A DNA stretch of 64,000 nucleotides from Bordetella parapertussis (lineage in GTDB: Bacteria; Pseudomonadota; Gammaproteobacteria; Burkholderiales; Burkholderiaceae_B). Positions 8,006 to 16,992 of the stretch are shown here, in pieces; within the stretch, counting starts at the first letter, position 1, and each line of letters begins with the position of its first letter. Location: positions 1-64,000 of the forward strand of contig CAMCYB010000002.1 in NCBI GenBank assembly GCA_945883615.1. Direction: 5' to 3'. The translations under genes and the position numbers were made by a program. The notes below the pieces were generated by a model. The model had not been told where the DNA came from, searched no databases, and saw only the letters and a list, made by a program, of their open reading frames with translations.

Positions 8006-8820
8006 CCCGAGCGCATCATCACGTAGTTTTTATGAATGAAGTGTATAAGCGTGACAACGGTCAAGACAATACCCAGTATTTGAAGCGGGGCATTGATCAC
8101 TAAATCGAGCTTGCTTGTCGCCAACAGGTAAATATTAAAAACCCCAACAATGGCAATCAGGCGCATTAACCAGGATGTGGGGGTGAACAAACTGTCAGGT
8201 AAATAGCGGCACATGACAACACCCAATAACCCGCTAAATAGGCCCAGTGCTGCGCCCATTAAGATGTCGTCAAGCCAATGAACGCCAATAGCGACGCGAG
8301 CAATGGCCGCAAGAGTCGCAATGCCAAACAGCCAGAAAAAAGGTTTGCGTTGAAGGGCAGGTATTGCAAAATACATGGCGGTTGCCACAGAAAAAGCAGT
8401 TAATGAGTGGCCTGAAGGAAATGCATGGGCGTGCATGGCTTCTTCTAAAATAAAAAAAGTACTGTTGTCGAGTACGGCTGGTGGTCGTGGCATATCAAAA
8501 ATTAATTTAAGTGAACGCGACAAAATACCCGCTGGAATGCCCGCCAAAATCGTAGCCATCATGACGCGTGGTGCAAAAATTAGCATGGGGAATGCCATGG
8601 CATATATACCCCAGCCATTACCTAAATTAACAAAAAAGCCCCAAAGACTATTGGGCCACATTTGCAACCATGCGTTTAAAAAATAAAAACTTTGCTGTTT
8701 TGTCACAAACAGCATGGTCATGCCCCAAAACGCGAGGGGAATCACAGGTAGCCACCAAGCAAATTTTGGTATGGTTAGGGGGTTTTGATTGTCAGGTTGT
8801 TTAAGGTTGTTCAAAGACAT
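8002..8820 (-). CDS. PAP2-family membrane phosphatase
   Basis: A 272-residue polytopic membrane protein with the three acid phosphatase motifs in order: KLIFDMPRPP (motif 1), PSGHS (motif 2) and RVAIGVHWLDD (motif 3, with catalytic His). The active site faces the periplasm in this family. Substrates of relatives include undecaprenyl pyrophosphate, phosphatidylglycerol phosphate and lipid A phosphates (LpxE/LpxT-like). It is the last gene of a four-gene cluster with three envelope glycosylation or flippase genes and overlaps the upstream glycosyltransferase gene by 10 bp. That favours a role in glycolipid or lipid A modification, or in recycling of the lipid carrier; the exact substrate is open. 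Confidence 0.88.
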   Translation of the reverse strand: MSLNNLKQPDNQNPLTIPKFAWWLPVIPLAFWGMTMLFVTKQQSFYFLNAWLQMWPNSLWGFFVNLGNGWGIYAMAFPMLIFAPRVMMATILAGIPAGILSRSLKLIFDMPRPPAVLDNSTFFILEEAMHAHAFPSGHSLTAFSVATAMYFAIPALQRKPFFWLFGIATLAAIARVAIGVHWLDDILMGAALGLFSGLLGVVMCRYLPDSLFTPTSWLMRLIAIVGVFNIYLLATSKLDLVINAPLQILGIVLTVVTLIHFIHKNYVMMRSG

Positions 8821-10139
8821 GTCTTTTGTAAGCGTGATGCAGTAAATTGAAGGCTGATAGCCTGTAAAACGCGTTCAACGCTGATTGCTTGCATGCAAAC
8901 ATTATTTAAGCACGGTGTTTTACGATGGTTGGCTGCGCTCACACAAGGTGAACACGCCAAGCGGGCAGTTATTGCAATTGAATGACCCAGTGAACCATAG
9001 AGCTCTGGTGTTTCAGGGCCGAACAAAACAACGGTATGCAGCGGTGTAACAGCAGAAAAGTGACCCGGCCCAGAGTCATTCGTCACCATAACATCAGCTA
9101 AGGTATAAAGCGCGGGTAATTCATTAAAAGTGACTTTGCCAGCCCAGTTTAAGGCGTGCTTGACGTTTGCTTGGGTTCGCACCTTTTCTACATATGCAAA
9201 TTCTGAAGGCGAGCCAGTTAACAAAATGAGTGCCTCGGGCCAAGTACGAAAGATTTCTTGAGTTAAAGAAGCAAAACGCTCAGGTGCCCATCGTCTTTGC
9301 ACGAGCAAATCGCTCGCGTTAGCGTTCACTAAAAATAGGGGTTGTTGACCTAGGCTAAATGAAATATTGGCTTGACTGGCAGCGACCTCAATTTGAGTGA
9401 GTACTTTTAGGCGTTGCGCAGCCGTTACGATGGCTTGTGCCAGTTCAATAGGCTGCTCAGGCAGGGCTACTTTGCTAAAAGGCACTTCTTTTTCTGTTGA
9501 AAATGCAGCGTGTACCAATGATAAAAAATTATGGGCAATGTGTATGTGCGCGTTGTAGTGCACTTTATGCGTCAACATATTGCCTCGCCACAGCCCTTCA
9601 CCATGAAAAATATGATAACCAACACGCCGTGTGGCGCCACTCAAGCCAGAGAGTAGGGCTGTAAACCTAGAAAAAAGCTCTAGGTCTATGACGGTATCAA
9701 TTTGATTTTGACGGGCCCACCATAAAAAACGTAGCGTGTCGCGTATTAATGGCCACAAACCTGATGAATCAATGGAGAAGGCATGGTCAGGTGAGACGGT
9801 ATTGAGTAGCGTTAAGCTGGGTTGATTACTTTTGAAAATTAAAAAGTACAGTTCGGCGCCGCGCGCTTGTGCATCGCGCATAGCCGGATCAACCAATATT
9901 GCACTACCCATTTCAGAGAGTTCTATAAAAAGTATTTTTTTAGGTTTGAAGGGTTTTTTTTCTGCATTGAGCCCCTCAGCACCTGCGCCGACATGTAGGC
10001 TTTTGATTGATTGTGCTTTTTTTGTGTTGCCCCTTTCATGCCACCAGTCGAGCATGGCAACAATTGGGGTCGCGATCGCACAAAGCGGAATTCCCGCCAG
10101 ACGATCAATGGTGCGCATCGTATCAACATTTAAGCTCAT
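8811..10139 (-). CDS. Glycosyltransferase family 9 (heptosyltransferase-like)
   Basis: A 442-residue protein with the two-Rossmann layout of GT9 heptosyltransferases: an N-terminal part (KILFIELSEMGSAIL, then DTVIDLELFSRFTALLSGL, ~residue 145) and a C-terminal nucleotide-sugar part with LADVMVTNDSGPGHFSAV and LFGPETPELYGSLG. NDSGPGH and the following loop are the family signature for donor binding. It is longer than WaaC/WaaF (~320-350) because of an N-terminal extension and a late Cys-rich tail (ACSPCVSAANHRKTPC). It likely acts on the cytoplasmic face on LPS core or another glycolipid. It lies between a flippase-like gene and the PAP2 gene. The sugar and acceptor are unknown. Confidence 0.82.
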   Translation of the reverse strand: MSLNVDTMRTIDRLAGIPLCAIATPIVAMLDWWHERGNTKKAQSIKSLHVGAGAEGLNAEKKPFKPKKILFIELSEMGSAILVDPAMRDAQARGAELYFLIFKSNQPSLTLLNTVSPDHAFSIDSSGLWPLIRDTLRFLWWARQNQIDTVIDLELFSRFTALLSGLSGATRRVGYHIFHGEGLWRGNMLTHKVHYNAHIHIAHNFLSLVHAAFSTEKEVPFSKVALPEQPIELAQAIVTAAQRLKVLTQIEVAASQANISFSLGQQPLFLVNANASDLLVQRRWAPERFASLTQEIFRTWPEALILLTGSPSEFAYVEKVRTQANVKHALNWAGKVTFNELPALYTLADVMVTNDSGPGHFSAVTPLHTVVLFGPETPELYGSLGHSIAITARLACSPCVSAANHRKTPCLNNVCMQAISVERVLQAISLQFTASRLQKTCL

Positions 10140-10170
10140 AGTTTTGCATTTTAGACGGCAAATACAATAC

Positions 10171-11121
10171 CTAGTATTTTTGTCTTTTTTTCACTAAAAC
10201 CCAGGTGGCGGGCAAGTAGACCAGCAAAATAATAAGCCCGTAGGTTATTGAGGCGAGTAAGGTCGTACTCACAGGAATACCCCATAGGCTTAGCACCGCT
10301 GATAGTGTGGTTTCACGTAACCCCCAGCCTGAAATGCTGATCGGTAACATCATCAGCAGGCCCAAAGCGGGTATGCCAACTAGCAGAGCCTCAAACGGTA
10401 CGGTCACGCCGTAGGCGAGCAAGCAAGCCCCAAATGTGGCTAAAGTTAGCAGGTGTACGGTGAGGGAAATCGAAATCTGCGCCATATTAATGGGCCAGTC
10501 AAACACGCTTTTAAGCCCATTCATGCCAAGAGGTAAACGGGTTGCATTCAGTAGCTTTTGAACCCAGCGCAAAAAATAGGGAAACTTAAATATCACCCCA
10601 AAAATTAAAATGCCACCCACGATTGCCACGAGTAACAATATGCCGATCGGGTTTGCCAAGGGTGATATGGTTAGACCCGCAATAATGAGACCCATAGCCC
10701 CGAGTAAAGTATTTCCTAACAGACCCATGCCACGATCAAGGAAAACAGCAAAAACGCCGTATCGAATGGCAGGGCTGCCATCAATCGTTTGTTGCCGGCT
10801 ACCTTGCAGGGCGCGATAGCTATCACCCCCCAGCGTTGAGGGTAAGCCTTGGTTTATTAAGCCACCTGCAAAATACAGCGCGACATAACGTTGCCAAGGG
10901 TTTGAAAGGCCAGTGCGTTGCATGATAAAACCCCAACGACCAGCCGCCAGCAGGTTAGCCATCAAAATTAAAAAAAGTGCCAACACAAGCCAACGCAACT
11001 GTAAATTTTGGCTCTCAACCCATAAAACTGACCAGTCAATATGACGAAAAGCAAGCCATAGCAATGCAAACGAAAAAACCAGCCTGATAACAAACCAAAC
11101 ATTGGGTGTGAGACGCTTCAT
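10171..11121 (-). CDS. UPF0104 / LPG-synthase-like flippase-domain membrane protein
   Basis: A 316-residue protein with about seven to eight hydrophobic segments and the family signature GGLINQGLPSTLGGDSYRAL (~residues 89-108), plus a later GWGLRETTLSAVLSLWGIP. These features mark the flippase-like domain shared by YbhN/AglD proteins and the membrane part of lysylphosphatidylglycerol synthase (MprF). No aminoacyl-transferase domain follows, so it is a stand-alone membrane module. It overlaps the PMT-like gene upstream by 4 bp. Flipping of a glycolipid or a role in sugar transfer is the usual guess for this family; activity is not established by the sequence. Confidence 0.85.
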   Translation of the reverse strand: MKRLTPNVWFVIRLVFSFALLWLAFRHIDWSVLWVESQNLQLRWLVLALFLILMANLLAAGRWGFIMQRTGLSNPWQRYVALYFAGGLINQGLPSTLGGDSYRALQGSRQQTIDGSPAIRYGVFAVFLDRGMGLLGNTLLGAMGLIIAGLTISPLANPIGILLLVAIVGGILIFGVIFKFPYFLRWVQKLLNATRLPLGMNGLKSVFDWPINMAQISISLTVHLLTLATFGACLLAYGVTVPFEALLVGIPALGLLMMLPISISGWGLRETTLSAVLSLWGIPVSTTLLASITYGLIILLVYLPATWVLVKKRQKY

Positions 11122-12674
11122 TTGGCTTCGCCTTGCCAGTTTTCGCAGCGGTAATATGTAAACTGAGATGTGATGCGCCCTAAACGTTGAACAGCGAGTT
11201 GATCAAGTTCAACACAACGGGCATATTGTTGGGCTGAAACGGGTGGTTGATAGGGAACTTGTGACCAGTTGACATACAACGTATTTTGGCCTTTTTGAGG
11301 GCTTCCAAACCAGATATCAAACTGGTCAAAGCGATCGTCTAAAACTTGAACCGGCAGGGGTCGTGAGTACCAGGCTAAACGGCTTGCCAGCGTCCAGTTG
11401 CTGACCGTTAATATTTGAAGTGATTGCTGTTTGGCAAGTGTTTGAGCCAGTTGACCGGCTTGGTCCCAACCCCAAAGATCGGCTAGGGGGTTTTTTTGAT
11501 GGAGTGGGTGTTGTGCACTTAAGCCCGGCACACCGATAAAAAATAGCATGACAAAAGCCAACCCACATAAAACGGCTTGTAAGCTGACTAAGATGGCCAA
11601 CGCTTTATGCTTACCAAGCTGCCAATGCAGCGCCAACGGGTTAGCCCCAAGCACAATGGCGCTTAACCAAGCGGGTGCTAACCAGTGCGCAAGTGTACGA
11701 CCCCCACCAGCCATGTACGCCGTCACAACAAAAGGCACAATGATAAATAGCGATAAGCCCCATATGATGCGGTTGGGTTGCTGGCGTAAGAATTTGATCA
11801 CGCCGATCACAATGGCCACAATTAAGGGCCCAAATGCAGCGATTTGTAAACCAATAAAAACCCCAATGCCTTTTATATGCCAAGCGCTGCCGCTACTATG
11901 TTTGATTTGATAAGCGAATGAAACCCAGTCGTGTTGCGCATTCCAAATGATGACGGGGGTAATCATGATGCCCGCAATCAGCACGGCAAGCCATGGGCCT
12001 CGTTGAAGCAATGCCTTCCAACCTAGATTGATCACGACAGCACCCGCAACCGCGACGGCAAAAAGAACCGCCGTATATTTGCTTAACCCGGCTAAACCTA
12101 ACCAAATACCTAAATAAACCCAGTACTTTAGGGTTGAGGGGGGCGTTGAGAGTGAAACCTTTGGCGTTGGCGTTGCGGGGGTTGCATGAATGAGGCGCAA
12201 TGTTGTTTGCATGATGCCCAATACGATGACAAGTAGCAGTGTGTCGGGCAACAAACCGACGCCCAGTACATGCATGACGGGGGCAACCAAAATGGCTATC
12301 ACGGCCCATCGACCTGCTGCGCCTGCAGGTATTGATTGCGACCAAACGGGTACAGTAAGTCTGAGTTGTTCAGCCAAATGCCAGGCCATGACCGTGGCGA
12401 GCCACCAGCATACTTGCGGTATCAGTCGCAAGACCCAGTCAGGGGCGTTGACGTAAACTAATGGCCATTGAACCCAGCCGACGAGTGGTGGGTGATCAAA
12501 ATAACTGAGTGCAAGGTGCTGCGCGTAAAGAGCATAATGCGCTTCGTCAACAGACAGCGTAAGTAGTGCAGAAAAACCGAAATGAATCAAAGCCCCAAGC
12601 AACAAAAGCCCGCGCACAGAGATGCGGGGCTTTAGATTTGAATCATTGGGTATTAAGAATTCAAGAATTCGCAA
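11118..12674 (-). CDS. PMT/ArnT-like family 39 glycosyltransferase
   Basis: A 518-residue membrane protein with about ten to twelve hydrophobic segments. After the first helix comes SVDEAHYALYAQHLALSYFD (residues ~41-60) followed by HPP, the catalytic first periplasmic loop of PMT/ArnT-type enzymes, with the acidic residue in DEAHY and the HPP motif. Such enzymes move a sugar from a polyprenyl phosphate donor to lipid A, protein or another lipid in the periplasm. It is first in the four-gene cluster; its start lies 18 bp after aspA. The neighbours (flippase-like, GT9, PAP2) suit envelope glycolipid modification. No Arn pathway or polyprenyl-phosphate glycosyltransferase gene is in the window, so the donor is unknown. 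Confidence 0.85.
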   Translation of the reverse strand: MRILEFLIPNDSNLKPRISVRGLLLLGALIHFGFSALLTLSVDEAHYALYAQHLALSYFDHPPLVGWVQWPLVYVNAPDWVLRLIPQVCWWLATVMAWHLAEQLRLTVPVWSQSIPAGAAGRWAVIAILVAPVMHVLGVGLLPDTLLLVIVLGIMQTTLRLIHATPATPTPKVSLSTPPSTLKYWVYLGIWLGLAGLSKYTAVLFAVAVAGAVVINLGWKALLQRGPWLAVLIAGIMITPVIIWNAQHDWVSFAYQIKHSSGSAWHIKGIGVFIGLQIAAFGPLIVAIVIGVIKFLRQQPNRIIWGLSLFIIVPFVVTAYMAGGGRTLAHWLAPAWLSAIVLGANPLALHWQLGKHKALAILVSLQAVLCGLAFVMLFFIGVPGLSAQHPLHQKNPLADLWGWDQAGQLAQTLAKQQSLQILTVSNWTLASRLAWYSRPLPVQVLDDRFDQFDIWFGSPQKGQNTLYVNWSQVPYQPPVSAQQYARCVELDQLAVQRLGRITSQFTYYRCENWQGEAK

Positions 12675-12692
12675 AATGAGTATTTTTATTTT

Positions 12693-14123
12693 TTAAAGCA
12701 CCAGCAAGCGCGGTGAGGTTAGCGACTCAGGTTTTAAAATCTCATCAAGTTTAGCTTGTTCAAGCAAGCCTCGTTCAAGCACAATATCATAGACACGCTT
12801 ACCTGTTTCGAGCGCCTCTTTGGCTACGTCGGTTGCGTTTTGATAACCAATATAGGGGTTAAGCGCTGTTACTAGAACAATTGAACGGTCCATATGTTCT
12901 TGTAAAACAGATGCGTTTGCCGTAATGCCGTCGACGCAGTTGACCTCAAGTGTATAAAGGGCGTTTGTTAAATGTGACACGCTTCTAAACATTGAGTAGG
13001 CAATGATGGGTTCAAAGGCGTTGAGTTGAAGTTGACCGGCCTCAGCTGCAAAGGTAATTGTAATGTCGTTGCCAATGACTTCGTAGGCGACTTGATTCAC
13101 CACTTCAGGTATGACAGGGTTAACTTTGCCAGGCATGATGCTTGAACCCGCTTGTTTGGCAGGCAAATTGATTTCATTTAGGCCTGCGCGCGGGCCGCTA
13201 GACAATAAACGCAGGTCGTGGCAAATTTTAGAAATTTTGACTGCAATACGTTTGAGCACACCTGATAACTGTACAAATGAGCCCACGTCTTGAGTCGCTT
13301 CAATTAGGTTGGCTGCTGTTATTAAAGGTAAACCTGTTACGGCCACCAAATGTTCGCAGGCGGCCCGAGCATAATCAGGGTGAGTATTGATGCCCGTACC
13401 GATGGCTGTGGCACCCATATTAATTTCGCAAATTAACGGCAAAGCTTCTTGAAGCCTCAAAATGTCTTCACCCACCATTACTGAGTAAGTATGAAATTCT
13501 TGGCCGAGTGTCATCGGTACGGCATCTTGTAGTTGCGTACGACCCACTTTTAATAAGTCTTTAAACTCGACTGCTTTACGTTCAAATGACGCTTGTAAAG
13601 AGTGCATATTGATTAATAAGCGCTCGCAACCCCGATACGTGGCAAGTTTAAGCGAGGTGGGGTACACGTCGTTAGTTGATTGGCTCATGTTGACGTGTTC
13701 ATTGGGGTGTAAAAACTGGTATTGACCCCGCATATGACCCATGATTTCTAAGGCGCGATTGGCAATCACTTCGTTGGCATTCATGTTTGTTGAGGTGCCT
13801 GCGCCCCCTTGAATCATGTCAACTTTAAATTGGTCGTGTAGAGCCCCATTTAAAATTTCTTGTGCTGCAGCAATGATGGCTTCGCCCCGAGTTTGGTCAA
13901 GAAAACCTAATTCTTGATTAGCCATCGCGCAAGCAATTTTAATTTCAGCTAAAGCTCTAATTAAGTCGGGCGAGGCAGAAATGGGTAAATCACTAATCGA
14001 AAAGTTTTCAATAGCACGTAGGGTGTGAACACCATAGTAAGCATCAAACGGCACATCGCGGTAACCCAATAAATCGTGTTCGCTTCTGTGCGTTGGGTAG
14101 GGTTGATTTAATGTGCTTGACAT
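12693..14123 (-). CDS. aspA: Aspartate ammonia-lyase
   Basis: A 476-residue protein of normal length for aspartase, converting L-aspartate to fumarate and ammonia. It has the superfamily signature GSSIMPGKVNP (~residue 326), with the mobile-loop serine, plus GAGTSTNMNANEVIANRA and HPNEHVNMSQSTNDVYPTS. The start is supported by GGAG 8 bp before the ATG. Fumarase C shares these motifs, but HPNEHVNMSQS and the C-terminal extension fit aspartase, and a class I fumarase is encoded at 28664. The PMT-like gene begins 18 bp downstream on the same strand, so the transcript may read on into the glycolipid cluster. Confidence 0.93.
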   Translation of the reverse strand: MSSTLNQPYPTHRSEHDLLGYRDVPFDAYYGVHTLRAIENFSISDLPISASPDLIRALAEIKIACAMANQELGFLDQTRGEAIIAAAQEILNGALHDQFKVDMIQGGAGTSTNMNANEVIANRALEIMGHMRGQYQFLHPNEHVNMSQSTNDVYPTSLKLATYRGCERLLINMHSLQASFERKAVEFKDLLKVGRTQLQDAVPMTLGQEFHTYSVMVGEDILRLQEALPLICEINMGATAIGTGINTHPDYARAACEHLVAVTGLPLITAANLIEATQDVGSFVQLSGVLKRIAVKISKICHDLRLLSSGPRAGLNEINLPAKQAGSSIMPGKVNPVIPEVVNQVAYEVIGNDITITFAAEAGQLQLNAFEPIIAYSMFRSVSHLTNALYTLEVNCVDGITANASVLQEHMDRSIVLVTALNPYIGYQNATDVAKEALETGKRVYDIVLERGLLEQAKLDEILKPESLTSPRLLVL

Positions 14124-14200
14124 GATGGCTCCGATAATAAGTAAGCAAGATGCAACATATAAGATTTATTTAGTTAACGATATGCCATTTAACTAAACCG

Positions 14201-14932
14201 TTAGGGTAATTGTTCAACGTTAAAAGTGCGCCAGCCTAATGCGCGATTGCTATCAGGTTTATACACCCGAACGGTACCTTTGGTGGCAATAAACCCTGGT
14301 GGAAATTCAAGACTCCCTTGAACAAGTTGGTGCGACTCAATTTGTAGGGGCAGCATCGGGCTTTTAATTGCACCGGCACGCCCATTGGGGTATGTGCCCT
14401 CGAAGGTGATATCTGCTGAACCGTTAAATGCATTTTTTGTATCGGGCGCTTGAAGTAACAGTAGTTCATAACTTATTGAAGACTGTTGCTTTAATTGTTT
14501 GAATTGTTCACTCGCGATACCGACAGGTTCAAATCGCATGTTAGCGGCAAGCGCGCTCTTAAAAATTTTAAATGATTGCTGAGTGGGTTCAAGTTGTTGC
14601 TTAAGTGTCAAAATTTCATTTTGTGCAGCTTGCAACAGTTGTTCAGACGCATCGTGGCTACTTTTGAGCTGAGATGTCAGCGAAAGAATTGTATTTTGTT
14701 GGGTTTGGTCTTTAACAAGAAGTGCCGTGTATTCAGAGGTGATTTTTTCAGACTCTAAGATGGTTAATCTTTTAGGGCCGTAGCTCGTTTGTAATAAGAT
14801 AATTCCCCCGCTACCAATTAGTATGCCTAAAACCAGCAAAATTAACCAACGTGGTAAACCACGTGAATTGCGATGTGAATGATAAGGCGATGGTTTAAAA
14901 GCGATTCTTGAGTTGCGCGGGTTTAATGCCAT
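14201..14932 (-). CDS. DUF6776-like membrane-anchored coiled-coil protein
   Basis: A 243-residue protein with a basic N-terminus, one membrane helix (LILLVLGILIGSGGIILL, ~residues 31-48), a coiled-coil at ~55-120 rich in Gln, Leu and Lys, and a beta-rich C-terminal domain with GWRTFNVEQLP at the end. This layout matches an uncharacterised proteobacterial family (DUF6776); the assignment is from overall resemblance only. GGAAAC precedes the ATG. It lies between murU and aspA on the same strand, separated by 163 and 77 bp. Topology suggests a periplasmic C-terminal domain; the function is unknown. Confidence 0.7.
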   Translation of the reverse strand: MALNPRNSRIAFKPSPYHSHRNSRGLPRWLILLVLGILIGSGGIILLQTSYGPKRLTILESEKITSEYTALLVKDQTQQNTILSLTSQLKSSHDASEQLLQAAQNEILTLKQQLEPTQQSFKIFKSALAANMRFEPVGIASEQFKQLKQQSSISYELLLLQAPDTKNAFNGSADITFEGTYPNGRAGAIKSPMLPLQIESHQLVQGSLEFPPGFIATKGTVRVYKPDSNRALGWRTFNVEQLP

Positions 14933-15078
14933 GGTGTTTCCTGATGCGTGCTAGTTCGTTAGAGCCTAAGCATAACGCCATCTTAATAAATGTGAGTGTC
15001 GCACAAGCTAAGTCGGTCGTTTTGTTTAAATAAGTTAATAAATTTAAAATAATGTGTGCACTAAATATGAATTTTAAC

Positions 15079-15110
15079 GTCATTTAAGTGGTGTGTCATT
15101 TAAGTGGTGC
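15079..15110. repeat. 16-bp tandem duplication at the 3' end of murU
   Basis: GTCATTTAAGTGGTGT (15079-15094) is followed directly by GTCATTTAAGTGGTGC (15095-15110). The right copy carries the last codons and stop of murU (APLK-stop on the minus strand); the left copy lies just past the stop. It looks like a recent slippage duplication with no obvious function. Confidence 0.85.
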
Positions 15111-15812
15111 TAGTGTTTGATCAAGAAGTGCCAGACGCTCAGGTGTACCGACGTCGACCCACCGTGTTTCGTGTTTTTCACCTATAACGCGTTGCTCTTT
15201 CATTGCTTGCTTTAAAAGCGGTGCGAGCTTAGCCGGTTGGTTTGGTTCAAGTGTTTCAAATAAAAGAGGTTTATAAATGCCTATTCCGCTGAAGGTGAGG
15301 CTAGGTGCACACGGCACATCTGACACACTCTTTTTTTCGGCATCAACCATGCCGTTTGTTTGCAGGTAAAAGTCGCCATTTGGGTGGAAAGCAGGGTTAT
15401 CAACGAGCAAAAGCCAGCTTAAAAGCGCGGGGTGCTTTTGAAGGTGCTTTTGAATAGTCAATGCGTGAGCGGGGTGCCAGTCACACCAAACATCTGCATT
15501 CATCACCAAAAAAGGTTCGGCGCCTAAGCGCGGTAAGGCCTTTGCAATGCCGCCTGCGGTTTCAAGTGCGAGGGTTTCGGCTGAGTAGTCAATGTTAAGC
15601 CCCCACGGGCCACCGTGACCTAAATATGATTCAATTTGTGCACCCAACCAAGCATGATTTATCACGACGTTTTTAAAGCCTGCATCAGCCAAACGTTCAA
15701 GATGCCAAACGATAAGCGGTTTGCCACCTACCTCAAGTAAAGGTTTGGGTATGTAATCGGTAAGCGGCTTCATTCTTGTTCCGCGCCCTGCAGCGAGCAA
15801 CATAACGTTCAT
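15096..15812 (-). CDS. murU: N-acetylmuramate alpha-1-phosphate uridylyltransferase
   Basis: A 238-residue nucleotidyltransferase starting MNVMLLAAGRGTRMKPLTDY, the UTP-binding GxGTRxxPxT signature, followed by PKPLLEVGGKPLI and FLVMNADVWCD (metal-binding Asp). In Pseudomonas and relatives MurU makes UDP-MurNAc from MurNAc-1-phosphate, bypassing MurA and giving intrinsic fosfomycin tolerance. It is coupled to the sugar kinase gene amgK upstream through a TAATG overlap, the usual pairing for this recycling pathway, which makes MurU more likely than another sugar-phosphate nucleotidyltransferase. Confidence 0.92.
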   Translation of the reverse strand: MNVMLLAAGRGTRMKPLTDYIPKPLLEVGGKPLIVWHLERLADAGFKNVVINHAWLGAQIESYLGHGGPWGLNIDYSAETLALETAGGIAKALPRLGAEPFLVMNADVWCDWHPAHALTIQKHLQKHPALLSWLLLVDNPAFHPNGDFYLQTNGMVDAEKKSVSDVPCAPSLTFSGIGIYKPLLFETLEPNQPAKLAPLLKQAMKEQRVIGEKHETRWVDVGTPERLALLDQTLAPLK

Positions 15813-16891
15813 TAAAAGGTATACCTGGCTTTTGTTTCAATGCCTTCAAAACGGTTAAGTATGCGGTTAAGTGGGGCAAATACCCCATAGCGTTGCGTAA
15901 CCTGCCTGATGTACGCAAGCACGCGAGGCATGTGGGCTAAATAGCCGGGTTTATGGTCACGGTGGTTTAAACGAGCAAAGACACCTAAGATGCGTAAATT
16001 ACGTTGTAAACCAACCCATTCGTAGTCTTTATGAAAATCAGCAAAATCGCTCGGAACGGGTAAATTATGATCGCGCGCTTTTTCCCAATAACGAATGGCC
16101 CAATCGAGTTGTTGAGGTTCTTCCCATGTGGTGCGAGCATCAAAAACCAAAGAGGCTAGATCGTAGGAAATGGGCCCTTCTAATGCGTCTTGATAGTCGA
16201 GTACACCTGGGTTCGCACCCTGCTCGGGTTGTTCGCACAGCATTAAATTGGGTGAATGAAAGTCTCGGTGCACTAAAACGGTCGTTTGCTCAGCACCTGC
16301 TTGGGCGAGTATGTCAAAAATGGCAAGAAGTTGTTTCGTTTCAGTTTCAGTTAATGTTTGTTCGCAGTGCACCTTGACATACCAATCAATAAAAAGGAAT
16401 AACTCTTCTTTTAAGCGGGGTGCATCAAGGCGAGCCAAACCTTGGTAGTCAGCTTTTTGTAGGGTGACCAGCGCATCAATGGCCTCTCGGTAAATAAGGG
16501 TCAGGGCGGCCTGGTCAATACCGGCTTGAATTCGGGCATAGTAAGTCGTGGGCCCTAAGTCACTGAGAAGTAAAAAACCCGCGCCAACGTCTTGCGCAAT
16601 TATTTTAGGAACATTTAAGCCTGTTTGAGCCAACCTTAAAGAAATGTCTATAAAAGGTTTTACGTTTTCTTGTGGGGTTGCAGCGTCCATCACCACAAAA
16701 GAACATTCTTTACCCTGTATGCGAAAGTAGCGCCTGAAGCTGGCATCACCTGAGGCGGGGATTAATGTGTCAAGTCGCAAACCATGTGGGGTAACCTGGG
16801 TATTTAACCAGTTAGAAAGGGCTTGATCGCGTGCATTGGCATTGGGCAAATGAGACATTTTGATGTAAAAATTAGAGTCTAGTGAGGCCAT
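15812..16891 (-). CDS. amgK: N-acetylmuramate / N-acetylglucosamine anomeric kinase
   Basis: A 359-residue aminoglycoside-phosphotransferase-fold kinase. The kinase motifs are VLVHRDFHSPNLMLCEQ (catalytic HxDxxxxN loop, ~residue 202) and GVLDYQDALEGPISYDLASL (metal-binding Asp), with SGDASFRRYFRI in the nucleotide lobe. AmgK phosphorylates the anomeric carbon of MurNAc and GlcNAc for MurU. The gene sits just upstream of murU (1-bp overlap) and divergent from lptD, a common betaproteobacterial arrangement. The start could be the ATG at 16891 or at 16858 (MSHLPNANARDQ); neither has a strong ribosome binding site, so the first 11 residues are uncertain. Confidence 0.9.
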   Translation of the reverse strand: MASLDSNFYIKMSHLPNANARDQALSNWLNTQVTPHGLRLDTLIPASGDASFRRYFRIQGKECSFVVMDAATPQENVKPFIDISLRLAQTGLNVPKIIAQDVGAGFLLLSDLGPTTYYARIQAGIDQAALTLIYREAIDALVTLQKADYQGLARLDAPRLKEELFLFIDWYVKVHCEQTLTETETKQLLAIFDILAQAGAEQTTVLVHRDFHSPNLMLCEQPEQGANPGVLDYQDALEGPISYDLASLVFDARTTWEEPQQLDWAIRYWEKARDHNLPVPSDFADFHKDYEWVGLQRNLRILGVFARLNHRDHKPGYLAHMPRVLAYIRQVTQRYGVFAPLNRILNRFEGIETKARYTF

Positions 16892-16992
16892 AAACTACTG
16901 GGGTGTGGGAATCCCTATAATAATCGGTCTGGCGTTGTGCTGTGAAGCTAAGATAAATTTGTGATCGGGTATATAAAAATGGGCTGCCACGT

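Noticed and set aside
14933-15095. A short open frame upstream of the DUF6776-like gene
   Set aside because: Composition is AT-rich, it has no ribosome binding site and it partly overlaps the true gene; it is probably leader sequence.
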